Of a stretch of DNA of 64,000 nucleotides, positions 9,594 through 16,475 are shown one piece after another; position 1 is the first letter of the stretch, and the number at the start of each line of letters is the position of its first letter. The DNA comes from Chryseobacterium nakagawai (GTDB taxonomy: Bacteria > Bacteroidota > Bacteroidia > Flavobacteriales > Weeksellaceae). The stretch is taken from positions 2,100,501 to 2,164,500 of the forward strand of contig NZ_LR134386.1 in the NCBI RefSeq assembly GCF_900637665.1. Direction: 5' to 3'. The notes beneath the pieces were generated by a model, which was given only the letters and a program-made list of their open reading frames with translations, had not been told where the DNA came from and did no database searches. The position numbers were made by a program, and so were the translations under genes.

Positions 9594-9766
9594 GGTTAAG
9601 AATTTAATGAAATATTGAAATTTATTTGTTTTGAGTGTTTATAGAATGATGGAAGTAATGGTTATGTTCTTTCACGATTTAGCTTCACAAAAATAGTAAA
9701 ATAATTAGAATTAATCATGGATCAAGCAGCTTTGACGATGAAATTAAATGTATTTAGTTCTTAATA

Positions 9767-9796
9767 AAAAAGAGAAGCTGTAAAGTTTCTCTTTTA
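9767..9796 (-). terminator. Terminator of the DUF2314-ankyrin gene
   Basis: AAAAAGAGAA (9767-9776) pairs with TTCTCTTTT (9787-9795) around a 10-base loop; on the minus strand it is followed by a T run. Confidence 0.75.
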
Positions 9797-9837
9797 TTTT
9801 GTCTAATATTTTTCTAAGTTTTTACTCCTAATAGTTA

Positions 9838-10656
9838 TTAATAATTTTCCAATACTGGAATAAGATGTTCCCAATTCAGCTCTTTAGCATAATCCAGTGC
9901 GGTTTTTCCCGCTTTAGATTGAACCGTTTTATCTGCTCCGGCTTCCAGTGCAGTCTGTACTGTGGTTAAGTTTCCGGCAATAGTTTCTCGGTGAAGAAGG
10001 GTCTGTCCATTGTCATCAATAAGTTTGATTTCATCCGGGTATTCCTGTAAGAATTTCGCAAAATCGTCTTTCATATTTCTGCTCATAGGATGCTCTACAA
10101 GATTTTCAGGCTCTTCTTCCTGGTTGTTTACCATAAGAATATTGTTGAAATCACCAAAATCCAGCTGCCAGGCATTGTCATGATCCTTTCTCTCTAAAGC
10201 AGACATATCTGAACGCATTTTCTGAATGGTAAAACCACCATAAGCTTTAGGAAGAGGTTCTGTAGATGATGAGAATAATTTAGAAAGACCTTTAGGCTTC
10301 TTTACATTGGGAGTAATGGCGAAAAGCCAGTCACTGATACCACTAAGAGGAATATCAATATAATCTCCCACCTGAACATTCTTTAAGGTGTTGGGTTCAT
10401 TGATCAGATATCCTGTTACACGCTCACCGTCAAATCCAATATCATTGATCCACATGTGTTCAACAATAGTTTCTCCCGTTTCAGTGGTATCTGAAAAAAG
10501 AGCTTTTACACATGATACATTAAGTCCCGGAATGATTCTTCTGTATTCCCAGGATTGTTCACGCCAAAAATATTTAAAAGTTTCCTGTGCTTTCTTGTAT
10601 GCTTCAATCATTTGCGGATCATCTCCATCCGCCCAAAATATAGGATTTTCTTCCAT
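9838..10656 (-). CDS. DUF2314 domain protein with C-terminal ankyrin repeats
   Basis: A 272-residue cytoplasmic protein without a signal peptide. The N-terminal part (about 15-160) matches the DUF2314 pattern: AQETFKYFWREQSWEYRRI, PGLNVSCVKALF, EHMWINDI and VGDYIDIPLSGISDWL. The C-terminus (about 210-270) has two ankyrin-like units, DNGQTLLHRETIAGNL and EAGADKTVQSKAGKTALDYA. DUF2314 often occurs in genes flanking toxin or secretion islands and its biochemical role is unknown; the ankyrin units point to protein binding. It lies 37 bp downstream of another orphan gene on the same strand and may share its transcript. Confidence 0.8.
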   Translation of the reverse strand: MEENPIFWADGDDPQMIEAYKKAQETFKYFWREQSWEYRRIIPGLNVSCVKALFSDTTETGETIVEHMWINDIGFDGERVTGYLINEPNTLKNVQVGDYIDIPLSGISDWLFAITPNVKKPKGLSKLFSSSTEPLPKAYGGFTIQKMRSDMSALERKDHDNAWQLDFGDFNNILMVNNQEEEPENLVEHPMSRNMKDDFAKFLQEYPDEIKLIDDNGQTLLHRETIAGNLTTVQTALEAGADKTVQSKAGKTALDYAKELNWEHLIPVLENY

Positions 10657-10693
10657 ATAATAAATTGTGGTTTGGTGTATTGTTGAAATGTTT

Positions 10694-11332
10694 TTAGTTC
10701 TGATAGGTTTCCTTTGGAAGTAATGCGGCGGTTTTGTAATAGGTTATATCCACGGGGAATTGTTTCTGAAGCTCATGAAATGTTTCATAATCATAATGAG
10801 CCCAGTTCTGTTCGTTATCGGGATCTGATGTTTTATCAATAGCAAGTTCCAGTTTTCCGTCTTCCTGATAACTGCACTCTATAGCGGCATATTTTTCTCC
10901 GTTTTCATCCTTAGTATACCAGCATTTTACTGTTCTTTCAAGCTGTGGCTCATGAGTTTCATTGTCAATCACCTGTGAGCATATAAAATTTTCAGGGTCG
11001 TCAGTTTTAAAAACAGTTTTGGAGATTAGAGGTTTCTCGTCTACAGACAGTGAATATAGTTTATTGGTAGTAATGATGAATCCGTCAGCAGTTTCCTTTT
11101 TTTCGATGTCAAAAAAATCAGATTTTTCCTTTAGGTATTCCAGAACTTCATCCTCATTGTCTCCTTCATTTAAAAAATAATTGATGTTATATATACTTTC
11201 ATCGTTGATGAATTCAATTTCTTTCAGTATATCGGAGTCATTTTCGTAATAATACAGATGGTATTCATCTAGCTTGGTAGCTTTGCTTTTGGAGATGACT
11301 TCTCCAAAAATGTTTTTGTACACTTTTCTCAT
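10694..11332 (-). CDS. Hypothetical acidic protein
   Basis: A 212-residue soluble protein, rich in Glu and Asp, with no signal peptide or membrane span. It starts MRKVYKNIFGEVISK and contains a central repeat-like region of short beta segments (LEYLKEKSDFFDIEKKETAD, ENGEKYAAIECSYQEDGKLE). No family is recognised. It is probably first in a two-gene unit with the DUF2314-ankyrin gene. Orphan acidic proteins of this size next to DUF2314 are sometimes immunity-type proteins, but nothing in this sequence demonstrates that. Confidence 0.65.
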   Translation of the reverse strand: MRKVYKNIFGEVISKSKATKLDEYHLYYYENDSDILKEIEFINDESIYNINYFLNEGDNEDEVLEYLKEKSDFFDIEKKETADGFIITTNKLYSLSVDEKPLISKTVFKTDDPENFICSQVIDNETHEPQLERTVKCWYTKDENGEKYAAIECSYQEDGKLELAIDKTSDPDNEQNWAHYDYETFHELQKQFPVDITYYKTAALLPKETYQN

Positions 11333-11440
11333 TTTTAATCATGTTTAGTTTCATCTATTAGTTTAAGTGGTATAGAGCAAAGATAGTTTTCTTTTTTATC
11401 TTCTTCCAAAGTGTAAAACGGTATTTATTTCGTAATTATT

Positions 11441-11869
11441 TCATATGTCCTTTATAAAATCCTCATATTCGTAATAAAACCTTTCGAATCCATCCATTTT
11501 TTCGACAAAGAATTCAAAAATTTCCTGCCATGTGTTTCTATTGAAGACTGAAACCCCATGTTTTTCTACCCAAATACGGCTGATGACCTTTCCATTTTCC
11601 AATGTAAAATATTCGTCTTTCTGAAAATCTCCGATAAAATCTTTTAAAATATCTTCCAAAGACCATATCTTTTCATAATAAGCATTACGAAAAATCTCAT
11701 CTTTCATTTCGATTTCAAGAGAAACCTCTGCTTTTTTGTTGTCTGCAGAGAATTTAAATGACATATCCTTGATCTTAGTATCATACAGGATCCATTTTCT
11801 TGGAAAGGATTTTCCAAAAGCTGTCCAAAATTCCTTTTTGAGTTGTTGTGCTTCTTGTTTACTGAACAT
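11441..11869 (-). CDS. DUF4268 family protein
   Basis: A 142-residue protein matching DUF4268 throughout: MFSKQEAQQLKKEFWTAFG, then PRKWILYDTKIKDMSFKFSA, and aromatic-rich C-terminal helices (WQEIFEFFVEKMDGFERFYY). DUF4268 proteins are small, cytoplasmic and uncharacterised. The ATG at 11869 is preferred over an in-frame start at 11959, because a complete promoter (-33 TTG and -7 TATGTTTG, 20-bp spacing) sits immediately upstream of it; the longer form would also add an unlikely hydrophobic leader. It is divergent from the Rrf2 regulator. Confidence 0.8.
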   Translation of the reverse strand: MFSKQEAQQLKKEFWTAFGKSFPRKWILYDTKIKDMSFKFSADNKKAEVSLEIEMKDEIFRNAYYEKIWSLEDILKDFIGDFQKDEYFTLENGKVISRIWVEKHGVSVFNRNTWQEIFEFFVEKMDGFERFYYEYEDFIKDI

Positions 11870-11873
11870 AGGA

Positions 11874-11904
11874 CAAACATAGCAATTTAATAGGAAAAAG
11901 GCAA
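11874..11904 (-). promoter_or_regulatory. Promoter of the DUF4268 gene
   Basis: Minus-strand -33 TTG (11902-11904) and -7 TATGTTTG (11874-11881) with a 20-bp spacer. Only four bases separate the -7 box from the ATG, so the mRNA should be leaderless or nearly so. Confidence 0.65.
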
Positions 11905-11996
11905 AACTGCAATGCAACAAAACGATAAAAAATAATGCGATTAATGAGCTCTTTTGCAATTTTACCTTTTCGCTTAAACATGTTAAACAATTTTCT

Positions 11997-12004
11997 TATT
12001 TTTG
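11997..12004 (+). promoter_or_regulatory. -7 box of the Rrf2 regulator gene
   Basis: TATTTTTG, five bases before the ATG at 12010. A short palindrome AACATGTT (11977-11984) lies just upstream, where an autoregulatory site could be. Confidence 0.5.
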
Positions 12005-12009
12005 CTGTG

Positions 12010-12417
12010 ATGCTATCAAAAAAATCTCAATATGCGTTTAAGGCACTTTCATATCTTGTAGAAAAAAGAAATGAAGGTCCGGTTCTTATTTCCGAAATAG
12101 CGGAACACAAAAAGATACCTTTAAAGTTTTTAGAAAATATCCTGCTTGAACTGAAAAAAGCGGAGATCCTTGACAGTAAAAAAGGAAAGGGAGGAGGATA
12201 CTTCTTGAGGGAAAATCCTGAAAATGTGAAATTAGCCAAAATTATCCGTCTTGTGAACGGTCCCATTGCCATGCTTCCGTGTGTAAGTCTCAACTTCTAT
12301 GAAAAATGTGAAGACTGCAACGAAGATCATTGTGGCTTACATGATGTATTGATAGAGGTTAGAGATGCCTCACTGAATATTCTTGAGAAAAAAACTTTAA
12401 TGGATTTGGTCGACTGA
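12010..12417 (+). CDS. Rrf2 family transcriptional regulator
   Basis: A 135-residue Rrf2 protein: winged helix-turn-helix in the first 75 residues (SQYAFKALSYLVEK, ISEIAEHKKIPLKFLENIL, DSKKGKGGGYFL) and four cysteines, Cys91, Cys100, Cys103 and Cys108, three of them placed as in Fe-S or redox-sensing Rrf2 proteins such as IscR and NsrR. The ATG at 12010 fits the family N-terminus and the -7 box; the upstream in-frame start at 11935 does not. The next genes on the same strand are a small ORF and a TSUP anion exporter, so a role in sulfur or cysteine metabolism is likely but inferred. Confidence 0.88.
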   Translation: MLSKKSQYAFKALSYLVEKRNEGPVLISEIAEHKKIPLKFLENILLELKKAEILDSKKGKGGGYFLRENPENVKLAKIIRLVNGPIAMLPCVSLNFYEKCEDCNEDHCGLHDVLIEVRDASLNILEKKTLMDLVD

Positions 12418-12444
12418 TCTGATCCTTTTTTTTGAAATAATAGT

Positions 12445-12483
12445 CTACTTGTTTTGTAGGATAATATTTTTATTGGATATTTG
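12445..12483 (+). promoter_or_regulatory. Candidate Rrf2 operator and promoter for the small ORF and TSUP exporter
   Basis: CTAC (12445-12448) and GTAG (12456-12459) form an inverted repeat around a 7-base spacer, placed 16 bp before a near-consensus -7 element GATATTTG (12476-12483). The position over the -33 region suits repression by the adjacent Rrf2 protein. Assignment to that regulator is inference. Confidence 0.35.
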
Positions 12484-12505
12484 CATGACTTCAAAAGAAT
12501 AAATT

Positions 12506-12637
12506 ATGATTCCAAAAGAAGATGCAGGTACTATAAACTCATGGCGGGCAGGAGATTTGCTGAACAGAACTATTGTTCCGGTAAACAATTCAGAGAGTGA
12601 TAAACAAAACAAACTTACAATTTCAGAGCTATGGTGA
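12506..12637 (+). CDS. Small ORF overlapping the TSUP exporter start
   Basis: A 43-codon ORF (starts MIPKEDAGTINSWRAGDLLN, ends KLTISELW) lying 22 bases after a promoter-like element. Its last codons overlap the next gene: the TSUP ATG at 12631 is inside ATGGTGA, so the two are likely translationally coupled. The peptide is soluble, has no signal sequence, and matches no family known to me. The position and overlap support a real gene; codon use is ordinary. It may instead be the remnant of a longer gene. Confidence 0.5.
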   Translation: MIPKEDAGTINSWRAGDLLNRTIVPVNNSESDKQNKLTISELW

Positions 12638-13518
12638 TTACAAAAAAGATTCAGATAAGGCTCAATATATTGTTAGTAACGATTGCTCTGGTATCAGCAG
12701 CCGTTTTTTCCCTATATGAGCTGGGCTATTTTGATGAGTTGCAGCAGATGTTGGCAAAAGATCATTATATTTTTTACTGGATGCTTTTGGTGGGTGTTTT
12801 TGCAGAGATTGTAGCAGGATCAATGGGGATGGGCTATGGCGTGATCTGTACCACCACACTGATGTTTCTGAACATTCCGCCTCATATTGTAAGCGCCAGT
12901 ATTCATTCTGCGGAAAGCTTTACTACAGCAGCAGGAAGCGCAAGTCATATTAAGCTTAAGAATGTAAGCATAAGCCTGGTGAAGAAATTAGCTGTTCCTG
13001 CGGTCATTGGAGCAATTATAGGGGCTATTAGTCTTACTTATCTTGGCGAGTATTACGCAAAGATCACTAAAACAGTGATTGCTTTTTATACTTTATATCT
13101 TGGATTCCAAATCCTTTCCAATGCTTTTAAAGATAAACAGAGTAAAGCATTGAAAAGAAAGACTAATCTGACAAGACTTGGCGTGATTGGAGGATTTATA
13201 GACTCTTTTGCCGGTGGTGGTTGGGGGCCTTTGGTAACCGGAACACTTATTAAAAATGCTTTTACTCCAAGATTTGCAGTGGGAAGTTCTACTGTTGCGA
13301 AATTTATCCTGACCATTACAGCTGCTGTTACCTTTTTCTTTACTCTTGGAATTCAGCACTGGAATATTATCCTTGGGCTTTTAATAGGTGGAATTATTAC
13401 CGCTCCTTTTTCCGCAATGCTTACTGCAAAGCTTCCGGTGAAGAAAATGTTTCTGGTCATTGGAGTTTTGGTGATTGTCATGAGTTCTATAACTATTTAT
13501 AAATCAGTGTTCAGTTAA
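12631..13518 (+). CDS. TSUP family sulfite/anion exporter (TauE/SafE)
   Basis: A 295-residue membrane protein with about eight hydrophobic spans and the two glycine-rich family signatures: EIVAGSMGMGYGVICTT in the first half and GGFIDSFAGGGWGPLVTG in the second, the internal repeat of TSUP carriers. TSUP proteins export sulfite, sulfoacetate or related organosulfur anions. It overlaps the preceding small ORF by 7 bp and lies downstream of an Rrf2 regulator, which fits sulfur-responsive control. The substrate cannot be told from sequence alone. Confidence 0.9.
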   Translation: MVITKKIQIRLNILLVTIALVSAAVFSLYELGYFDELQQMLAKDHYIFYWMLLVGVFAEIVAGSMGMGYGVICTTTLMFLNIPPHIVSASIHSAESFTTAAGSASHIKLKNVSISLVKKLAVPAVIGAIIGAISLTYLGEYYAKITKTVIAFYTLYLGFQILSNAFKDKQSKALKRKTNLTRLGVIGGFIDSFAGGGWGPLVTGTLIKNAFTPRFAVGSSTVAKFILTITAAVTFFFTLGIQHWNIILGLLIGGIITAPFSAMLTAKLPVKKMFLVIGVLVIVMSSITIYKSVFS

Positions 13519-13607
13519 AAAATATGCTTGTGGATGTAAAAATAAATGGATCAAAAATAAATTTGATTTTGAAAATATTCTACTTTTACATCAATAAATA
13601 TTAGAAT

Positions 13608-13898
13608 ATGAACTTACATATCATTGCACTTTTTAAGTTTAATGAAAATTATCTGATGGAAGCGGTAGAGCTTTTTCAAAATCTGGTGAAGGAAACAAGA
13701 AAAGAAGAAGGATGCCTACAGTACGATCTTGTTGAAGATAAAGACAATAAAGGAACATTTTTCCTGATTGAACTTTGGGAGAGTGTGGATCATCACAACA
13801 GACACAACGGTCAGGATCACCTGCTGGACTTCCGTAAAGATGCTTCCAAAATCATGGAAAGCGGGGTGGAGGTTTACAAAGGTTTTAAAATATATTAA
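13608..13898 (+). CDS. Antibiotic biosynthesis monooxygenase (ABM) domain protein, putative quinol monooxygenase
   Basis: A 96-residue single-domain dimeric alpha-beta barrel (ABM) protein: MNLHIIALFKFNENYLMEAV, then TRKEEGCLQYDLVEDKD, FFLIELWESVDHHNRH and a final VYKGFKIY. This pattern resembles E. coli YgiN, a quinol monooxygenase, and related small oxidases. It is cytoplasmic and monocistronic, with a terminator about 120 bp downstream. Quinol or another small aromatic is the likely substrate by family; heme-degrading ABM enzymes (IsdG type) carry Asn-Trp-His residues that are not evident here. Confidence 0.8.
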   Translation: MNLHIIALFKFNENYLMEAVELFQNLVKETRKEEGCLQYDLVEDKDNKGTFFLIELWESVDHHNRHNGQDHLLDFRKDASKIMESGVEVYKGFKIY

Positions 13899-14020
13899 AC
13901 ACTCTGAGTTTGGATAAGAAAGTTTAAATTAAAGACTGGAAGCTGGAAATTTCTTTTAGTTATAATTACCACTTCTGCCTACATCACTTACTTATCTGAA
14001 CTTAAATTTTTTAATGAAAT

Positions 14021-14055
14021 AAAGGCGGCTTCAGGATTCTGAAGACCGCCTTTTA
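14021..14055. terminator. Bidirectional terminator
   Basis: AAAGGCGG (14021-14028) pairs with CCGCCTTT (14046-14053), with a second inner stem TTCAG/CTGAA. It serves the convergent monooxygenase and HmuY-like genes. Confidence 0.85.
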
Positions 14056-14087
14056 TTAGAAAAAATAGAAAGTATTTGAGTAAAATA

Positions 14088-15380
14088 TTATTTTACAATA
14101 AGTTTTTTTGTTTCTGAAGTTCCTCCATAGGTAATTTTTACCAAATAATTTCCTGAAGGAAGCTGAGACAGGTTCAGATCTTGTCTGTAGAACCCAGCCT
14201 GATTAGTTAATTCAGCAGCATGCACCTTTTTTCCAGTTAGGTCGTATACTTCTACACTTCCTTTGTTGCTTGCTTTTTCTTTAACATCAAATAAAATTGT
14301 TACTTTTTTATCTGCTGTTGTAGGATTTGGATAGATTCCAAAAGAAGCTTTTTTACTTACTTCTGTGATTCCCAATGATCCGGTAATTTTTTTATACTTG
14401 AAAAACATATTTCCAGTGCTGGAACCATCACTTTGAGTGAAATACATTCTGTAATAATCATTCCCTTTTTTGACATAATACACAACGTTATTCTTCAAAG
14501 TAGTAATCACTTTCCATGAATGCCCAATTGTAGTAATATTGGATGAAAAATTATTGGCTGCAGGAATGTTTCCATCAGCTACCTGTTGAGTTTCAGGATC
14601 TACCATGGCAACTTTAAGGCCTGGGCTTTGGATAGCTCCTGCCACAGGATACATCTGAACCCCATTATAGAAGGTGAAATATTTTGTAAAGACTAAGTCC
14701 CACGCATTTTTTGAAGGTTCCATATTAGGAACTTTTGCTCCGGTATCGAATGAGAAATAGTTGAAATAAGCGTCATCAGTTCCGTTAGCTACAGTTCTTG
14801 TTTCAGTTGGTGTCCATGCAGTACCATCCCACTTGGAATATTTAAAAGTGTATCCTGAGAATGCGTCTTCAATAGCAAATTTAATATACGTTCCTGAAGC
14901 ATATTTTAGAACAAAAATTGCTTTTCCATTAATATGGTGATTCACCGGATTATAAACTCCCCAGCCTGTAGAAGGAATATTGGGGTTAGGACCTGTAATA
15001 GGACCCTGTTCAAAGGCTCCCTGACTCCAATCCGTAATTTGATCAGGGTTATAAAGTGGCTCACCCCAAGAAGCTTCATTGTTTATATTGATATTATCCC
15101 ATTCTGCTAAACTGGTTGCAGCGGTATATACTTCAATGTTCTTAGCATCATTAATTCTTGTTCCTGTTGCATAAGGAGAAACTCTATAGAATGCTACATC
15201 CCATGTAGTAGCAGATTGAGAAACGATATTTCCATCAGAAAAATTAAAGAATGAACGATTTTGATACCCACTTCCCAACGTCATATTTGCTTGTGTGTAT
15301 CCTAATGCATCTGTCTGCGCTAACACAGTCTGTTGAACAGTAAGAGCAAGCAACGATGCCAATAATAGTTTTGTTCTCAT
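14088..15380 (-). CDS. HmuY-like putative hemophore with T9SS C-terminal sorting domain
   Basis: A 430-residue protein with a signal peptide (MRTKLLLASLLALTVQQTVLAQ) and a T9SS type A sorting domain from about residue 346 (FGIYPNPTTADKK, VEVYDLTGKKVH, LPSGNYLVKITY, ending KKLIVK). The central part has two HmuY-like units with WDVAF (60-64) and WDLVF (227-231), each preceded by a phenylalanine-rich strand and a TG or DG turn, the same double arrangement as the HmuY lipoprotein at 18.6 kb. A secreted or cell-surface heme-binding role is therefore inferred. Two Fur-like boxes bracket its -7 element, so iron starvation should induce it. Transcribed divergently from the hmu operon via its own promoter. 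Confidence 0.75.
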   Translation of the reverse strand: MRTKLLLASLLALTVQQTVLAQTDALGYTQANMTLGSGYQNRSFFNFSDGNIVSQSATTWDVAFYRVSPYATGTRINDAKNIEVYTAATSLAEWDNININNEASWGEPLYNPDQITDWSQGAFEQGPITGPNPNIPSTGWGVYNPVNHHINGKAIFVLKYASGTYIKFAIEDAFSGYTFKYSKWDGTAWTPTETRTVANGTDDAYFNYFSFDTGAKVPNMEPSKNAWDLVFTKYFTFYNGVQMYPVAGAIQSPGLKVAMVDPETQQVADGNIPAANNFSSNITTIGHSWKVITTLKNNVVYYVKKGNDYYRMYFTQSDGSSTGNMFFKYKKITGSLGITEVSKKASFGIYPNPTTADKKVTILFDVKEKASNKGSVEVYDLTGKKVHAAELTNQAGFYRQDLNLSQLPSGNYLVKITYGGTSETKKLIVK

Positions 15381-15401
15381 AATTTATTTTTTAAATTCTT
15401 A

Positions 15402-15449
15402 TTTAGAATGATTCAACAAAAGTATATAATTATTTTTAATCATTCTAAA
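15402..15449 (-). promoter_or_regulatory. Paired Fur-like boxes around the -7 element of the T9SS HmuY-like gene
   Basis: Box 1 (15402-15418, TTTAGAATGATTCAACA) and box 2 (15433-15449, TTTTTAATCATTCTAAA) share the 7-1-7 core AAT-n-ATT of Fur sites and are oriented towards each other. The minus-strand -7 box TACTTTTG is at 15417-15424, so the boxes cover the start region and the -33 region. Confidence 0.6.
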
Positions 15450-15506
15450 TAAAAACATGATTTTTATCGTGTTTTTATTAGAATTATCTTAGAACTTGGG
15501 TATAAA

Positions 15507-15536
15507 AAAGCCGAAAGGAATGATCCCTTCGGCTTT
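15507..15536 (-). terminator. Terminator of the secreted anchor-J-like gene
   Basis: AAAGCCGAA (15507-15515) pairs with TTCGGCTTT (15528-15536), inner GG/CC pairs, followed by a T run on the minus strand. Confidence 0.85.
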
Positions 15537-15565
15537 ATTAAAGGCAAATAATAGTCTAATAAACC

Positions 15566-16381
15566 TTATTTTTTGATGAATTTTGATTGGATGATTTTTC
15601 CTTCAGCAGTTTCAATAGCGATGAAGTAAACCCCAGTCTGAAGTCCATTGATATTAAATTTTTGTCCGTTCAGTTTCCCTTCTGCTACTTTTAACCCAGC
15701 AGAAGAATAGATTTGAATGTTTTTAGGATCTTTCTTCGCTACAAAGCCAAGGGACGTATTGTCTGCATTAACAAAGAACTTAACTTCATTTTGGGCAACT
15801 GCATTGTCATTAACTCCCAAAGAACCTGTTGTATCATAGACAACATCATCAATTTGTACAGCTACGTGCATCGCTGAAGGTGTAAACTTAAACACAAGAT
15901 ACGAGGATGTAGATGCTGGTATAGGTACGTTTATATTCAGAATCGTTCCAATTGCAGATACTGTAATTGGATTTCCAACAGGAGTAAATGTTGACATATC
16001 TGTAGGATTAGATGCTAATCCTATCTGAATAGTTCCAGGACCAGGGGATGGAGATACCAAAGTTGTTGTAAACTTCAGTGTTTTGTCTCCTGCAGGAGCC
16101 TGGATCTGTGGAGAAATTAAATAAGAAGGATTTGTAGGGTTTGTTCCTGAATATGATTGAACAGCTCTGTTGGCACTAGTGTTCGTTACGATCATTCTTG
16201 GTGGAACCGGGAATGGGGCTTCATTCATAACCAGAGGAGCTACCACGGTAGACCAGCCAAACTGAGGGAAAGTGGTGTTTCCCGCAGTGAAGTTATCGAA
16301 GTTTTCGTTGATAGTTGGTACTTGTGCTTTAGCGGTAAAGGCTGTAAGTATCAATGCTCCTAAAAGTAATTTTAGTTTCAT
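15566..16381 (-). CDS. T9SS-secreted choice-of-anchor-J-like protein
   Basis: A 271-residue protein with a signal peptide (MKLKLLLGALILTAFTAKAQ) and a T9SS type A tail (KNIQIYSSAGLKVAEGKL, LQTGVYFIAIETAEG, ending SKFIKK). The body (about 21-190) begins INENFDNFTAGNTTFPQFGW and continues with beta strands typical of choice-of-anchor J / carbohydrate-binding-like jelly-roll modules; no catalytic residues are evident. It shares the divergent control region with the TonB receptor and has the same Fur-like box pair as its neighbour, so it is probably part of the iron-starvation response. An adhesin or ligand-binding role is inference. Confidence 0.75.
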   Translation of the reverse strand: MKLKLLLGALILTAFTAKAQVPTINENFDNFTAGNTTFPQFGWSTVVAPLVMNEAPFPVPPRMIVTNTSANRAVQSYSGTNPTNPSYLISPQIQAPAGDKTLKFTTTLVSPSPGPGTIQIGLASNPTDMSTFTPVGNPITVSAIGTILNINVPIPASTSSYLVFKFTPSAMHVAVQIDDVVYDTTGSLGVNDNAVAQNEVKFFVNADNTSLGFVAKKDPKNIQIYSSAGLKVAEGKLNGQKFNINGLQTGVYFIAIETAEGKIIQSKFIKK

Positions 16382-16394
16382 GCTGTTATATTTA

Positions 16395-16458
16395 TTTAGA
16401 ATTATTACACAAAAGTATATATTTATTTTTAATCATTCTAAATAAAGTTTTATATTTG
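16395..16458. promoter_or_regulatory. Divergent hmu promoter with paired Fur-like boxes
   Basis: Boxes at 16395-16411 (TTTAGAATTATTACACA) and 16426-16442 (TTTTTAATCATTCTAAA; identical to the second box at 15433-15449). The minus-strand -7 box TACTTTTG (16410-16417) drives the anchor-J-like gene; the plus-strand -7 box TATATTTG (16451-16458) drives the TonB receptor, 17 bases before its ATG. One Fur dimer pair could shut off both directions. Confidence 0.6.
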
Positions 16459-16475
16459 TCGAAATTTTTACCCTT

